The translations under genes and the position numbers were made by a program. Source: Peptococcaceae bacterium (lineage in GTDB: Bacteria; Bacillota; Desulfitobacteriia; Desulfitobacteriales; Syntrophobotulaceae). Taken from it: a stretch of 41,099 bases of DNA. A model generated the notes under the pieces. The model searched no databases. It was given only the letters and a program-made list of their open reading frames with translations, and was not told where the DNA came from. The stretch spans positions 1-41,099 of the forward strand of contig WRII01000019.1 in the NCBI GenBank assembly GCA_009782825.1. Reading direction: 5' to 3'. Shown here one piece after another: positions 40,525 through 41,099 of this stretch. How positions within the stretch are numbered: the stretch's first letter is position 1; the number at the start of each line of letters is the position of its first letter.

Positions 40525-41025
40525 GTGGTAGTATTAAGTGAAACACAAATAACAAAAGAATATTTTAATATTATTGGCGGATATCCATCATCGAAAATCA
40601 TTCATGAGTTAAGTGAATACAATGGTGAGGAACAGGTATGTATCGCCTGTACTCAGCTTGATGTTAATCATGACAACGTTCAATATAGTGAACGCGAAAA
40701 AAAATATATTTTGAAAGAGTGGATCAACTTTTTAAGTACAAAAACTAAAGCGCTCAAAGGATTACATTTTAATTCACGTGTCCCACAAGCCTTATTCGAC
40801 GCAGCTTGTTGTCAGGAAAAATTAGAAGAACTCCGTTTCAAATGGGGCTCATATTCAAATTTATCTGCACTTGAAAACTTAGACAAATTAAAGTTTTTAT
40901 ATTTAGGACAAGGATCAAGTGTTCAGGATATAACAGTCATTGGAAAATTGAAAAGCCTTGTTGTCCTACATATCGATCTGAGTTTTCCTATTATTTCTAC
41001 TAAAAACCCCTGGGTATCCCGTTAA
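40525..41025 (+). CDS. Leucine-rich-repeat-like protein, probably truncated at its 3' end
   Basis: The GTG start follows AGGTGA by 4 bases. The 166-residue protein shows spaced Leu patterns after residue ~75: KALKGLHFNSRVPQALFDAA, KLEELRFKWGSYSNLSALEN, KLKFLYLGQGSSVQDITVIG, KLKSLVVLHIDLSF. These are successive LRR-like units. It then runs into PIISTKNPWVSR and stops, which breaks the pattern, so the frame probably ends in foreign DNA. LRR proteins of this kind often sit among RHS modules as possible immunity genes. No signal peptide. Confidence 0.6.
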   Translation: MVVLSETQITKEYFNIIGGYPSSKIIHELSEYNGEEQVCIACTQLDVNHDNVQYSEREKKYILKEWINFLSTKTKALKGLHFNSRVPQALFDAACCQEKLEELRFKWGSYSNLSALENLDKLKFLYLGQGSSVQDITVIGKLKSLVVLHIDLSFPIISTKNPWVSR

Positions 41026-41062
41026 ACCCCTGGAAATAAAGCGTTTTCGACAATTGGCTTGC

Positions 41063-41099
41063 TTGACATCCTCCTCAGTTATTAGTATAATTATACTAA
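41063..41099 (+). promoter_or_regulatory. Consensus promoter with palindromic operator at the window end
   Basis: TTGACA (41063-41068) and TATAAT (41086-41091) are exactly 17 bp apart. The -10 lies inside the perfect 18-bp palindrome TTAGTATAATTATACTAA at 41082-41099. A dimeric repressor bound there would block the promoter. The gene it drives lies beyond the window. Confidence 0.75.

Overview
The window looks like chromosome of an anaerobic, flagellated, low-to-mid GC Firmicute, most likely a clostridial lineage. The evidence is strong AGGAGG-type ribosome binding sites, frequent GTG/TTG starts, a flhA-flhF-(ycgR)-cheC-cheD-sigma28 block, a Firmicute-style pst/PhoP set and a LytTR/GHKL two-component pair. 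No rRNA, tRNA or CRISPR array was seen. Species cannot be named from the sequence alone.

Layout. (1) 288-7463 is a flagellar/chemotaxis run: flhA, a very long flhF with an 18-bp in-frame minisatellite, a PilZ flagellar-brake protein where flhG would be expected, cheC, cheD, a small membrane protein and sigma-28. (2) 7543-13982 is a phosphate module: PhoP-box-like repeats, a circularly permuted PstS lipoprotein, pstC, pstA (with a repeat-expanded N-terminus), pstB, phoU, then a PhoP/PhoR-like pair, mostly coupled by ATGA overlaps. (3) 14009-19230 holds a small membrane protein, an AgrA/AgrC-like pair without a visible peptide gene, a CapA-VanX fusion lipoprotein and mobB. (4) 19372-27391 is accessory: an Rpn-type nuclease, a decayed RHS toxin tail with a surviving immunity-like gene, Fic, a TetR-controlled flavoprotein/FAD-oxidoreductase operon with a readable promoter and two operators, and an AlbA_2/RecG-like regulator. 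(5) 27576-32114 returns to housekeeping and signalling: clpP, galU, two exported proteins of unknown function and a response regulator with an HD-GYP c-di-GMP phosphodiesterase domain.

(6) 32424 to the end is a polymorphic-toxin (RHS) island. A 5'-truncated RHS gene ending in a DUF4474 tip is followed by a DUF5104 lipoprotein. About 841 bp of the RHS core is then repeated 2606 bp downstream and joined to a different toxin tip, followed by a candidate immunity gene, a further orphan tip-like ORF with a membrane-anchored partner, and a truncated LRR-like gene. The window ends in a sigma-A-type promoter whose -10 lies inside a perfect 18-bp palindrome.

The two most noteworthy points are the RHS tip-exchange array, which gives a readable recombination footprint, and two unusual protein architectures (permuted PstS, CapA-VanX fusion). 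Start sites were revised wherever a Shine-Dalgarno sequence or promoter decided them. All functional names come from motif recognition by eye, without database searches.
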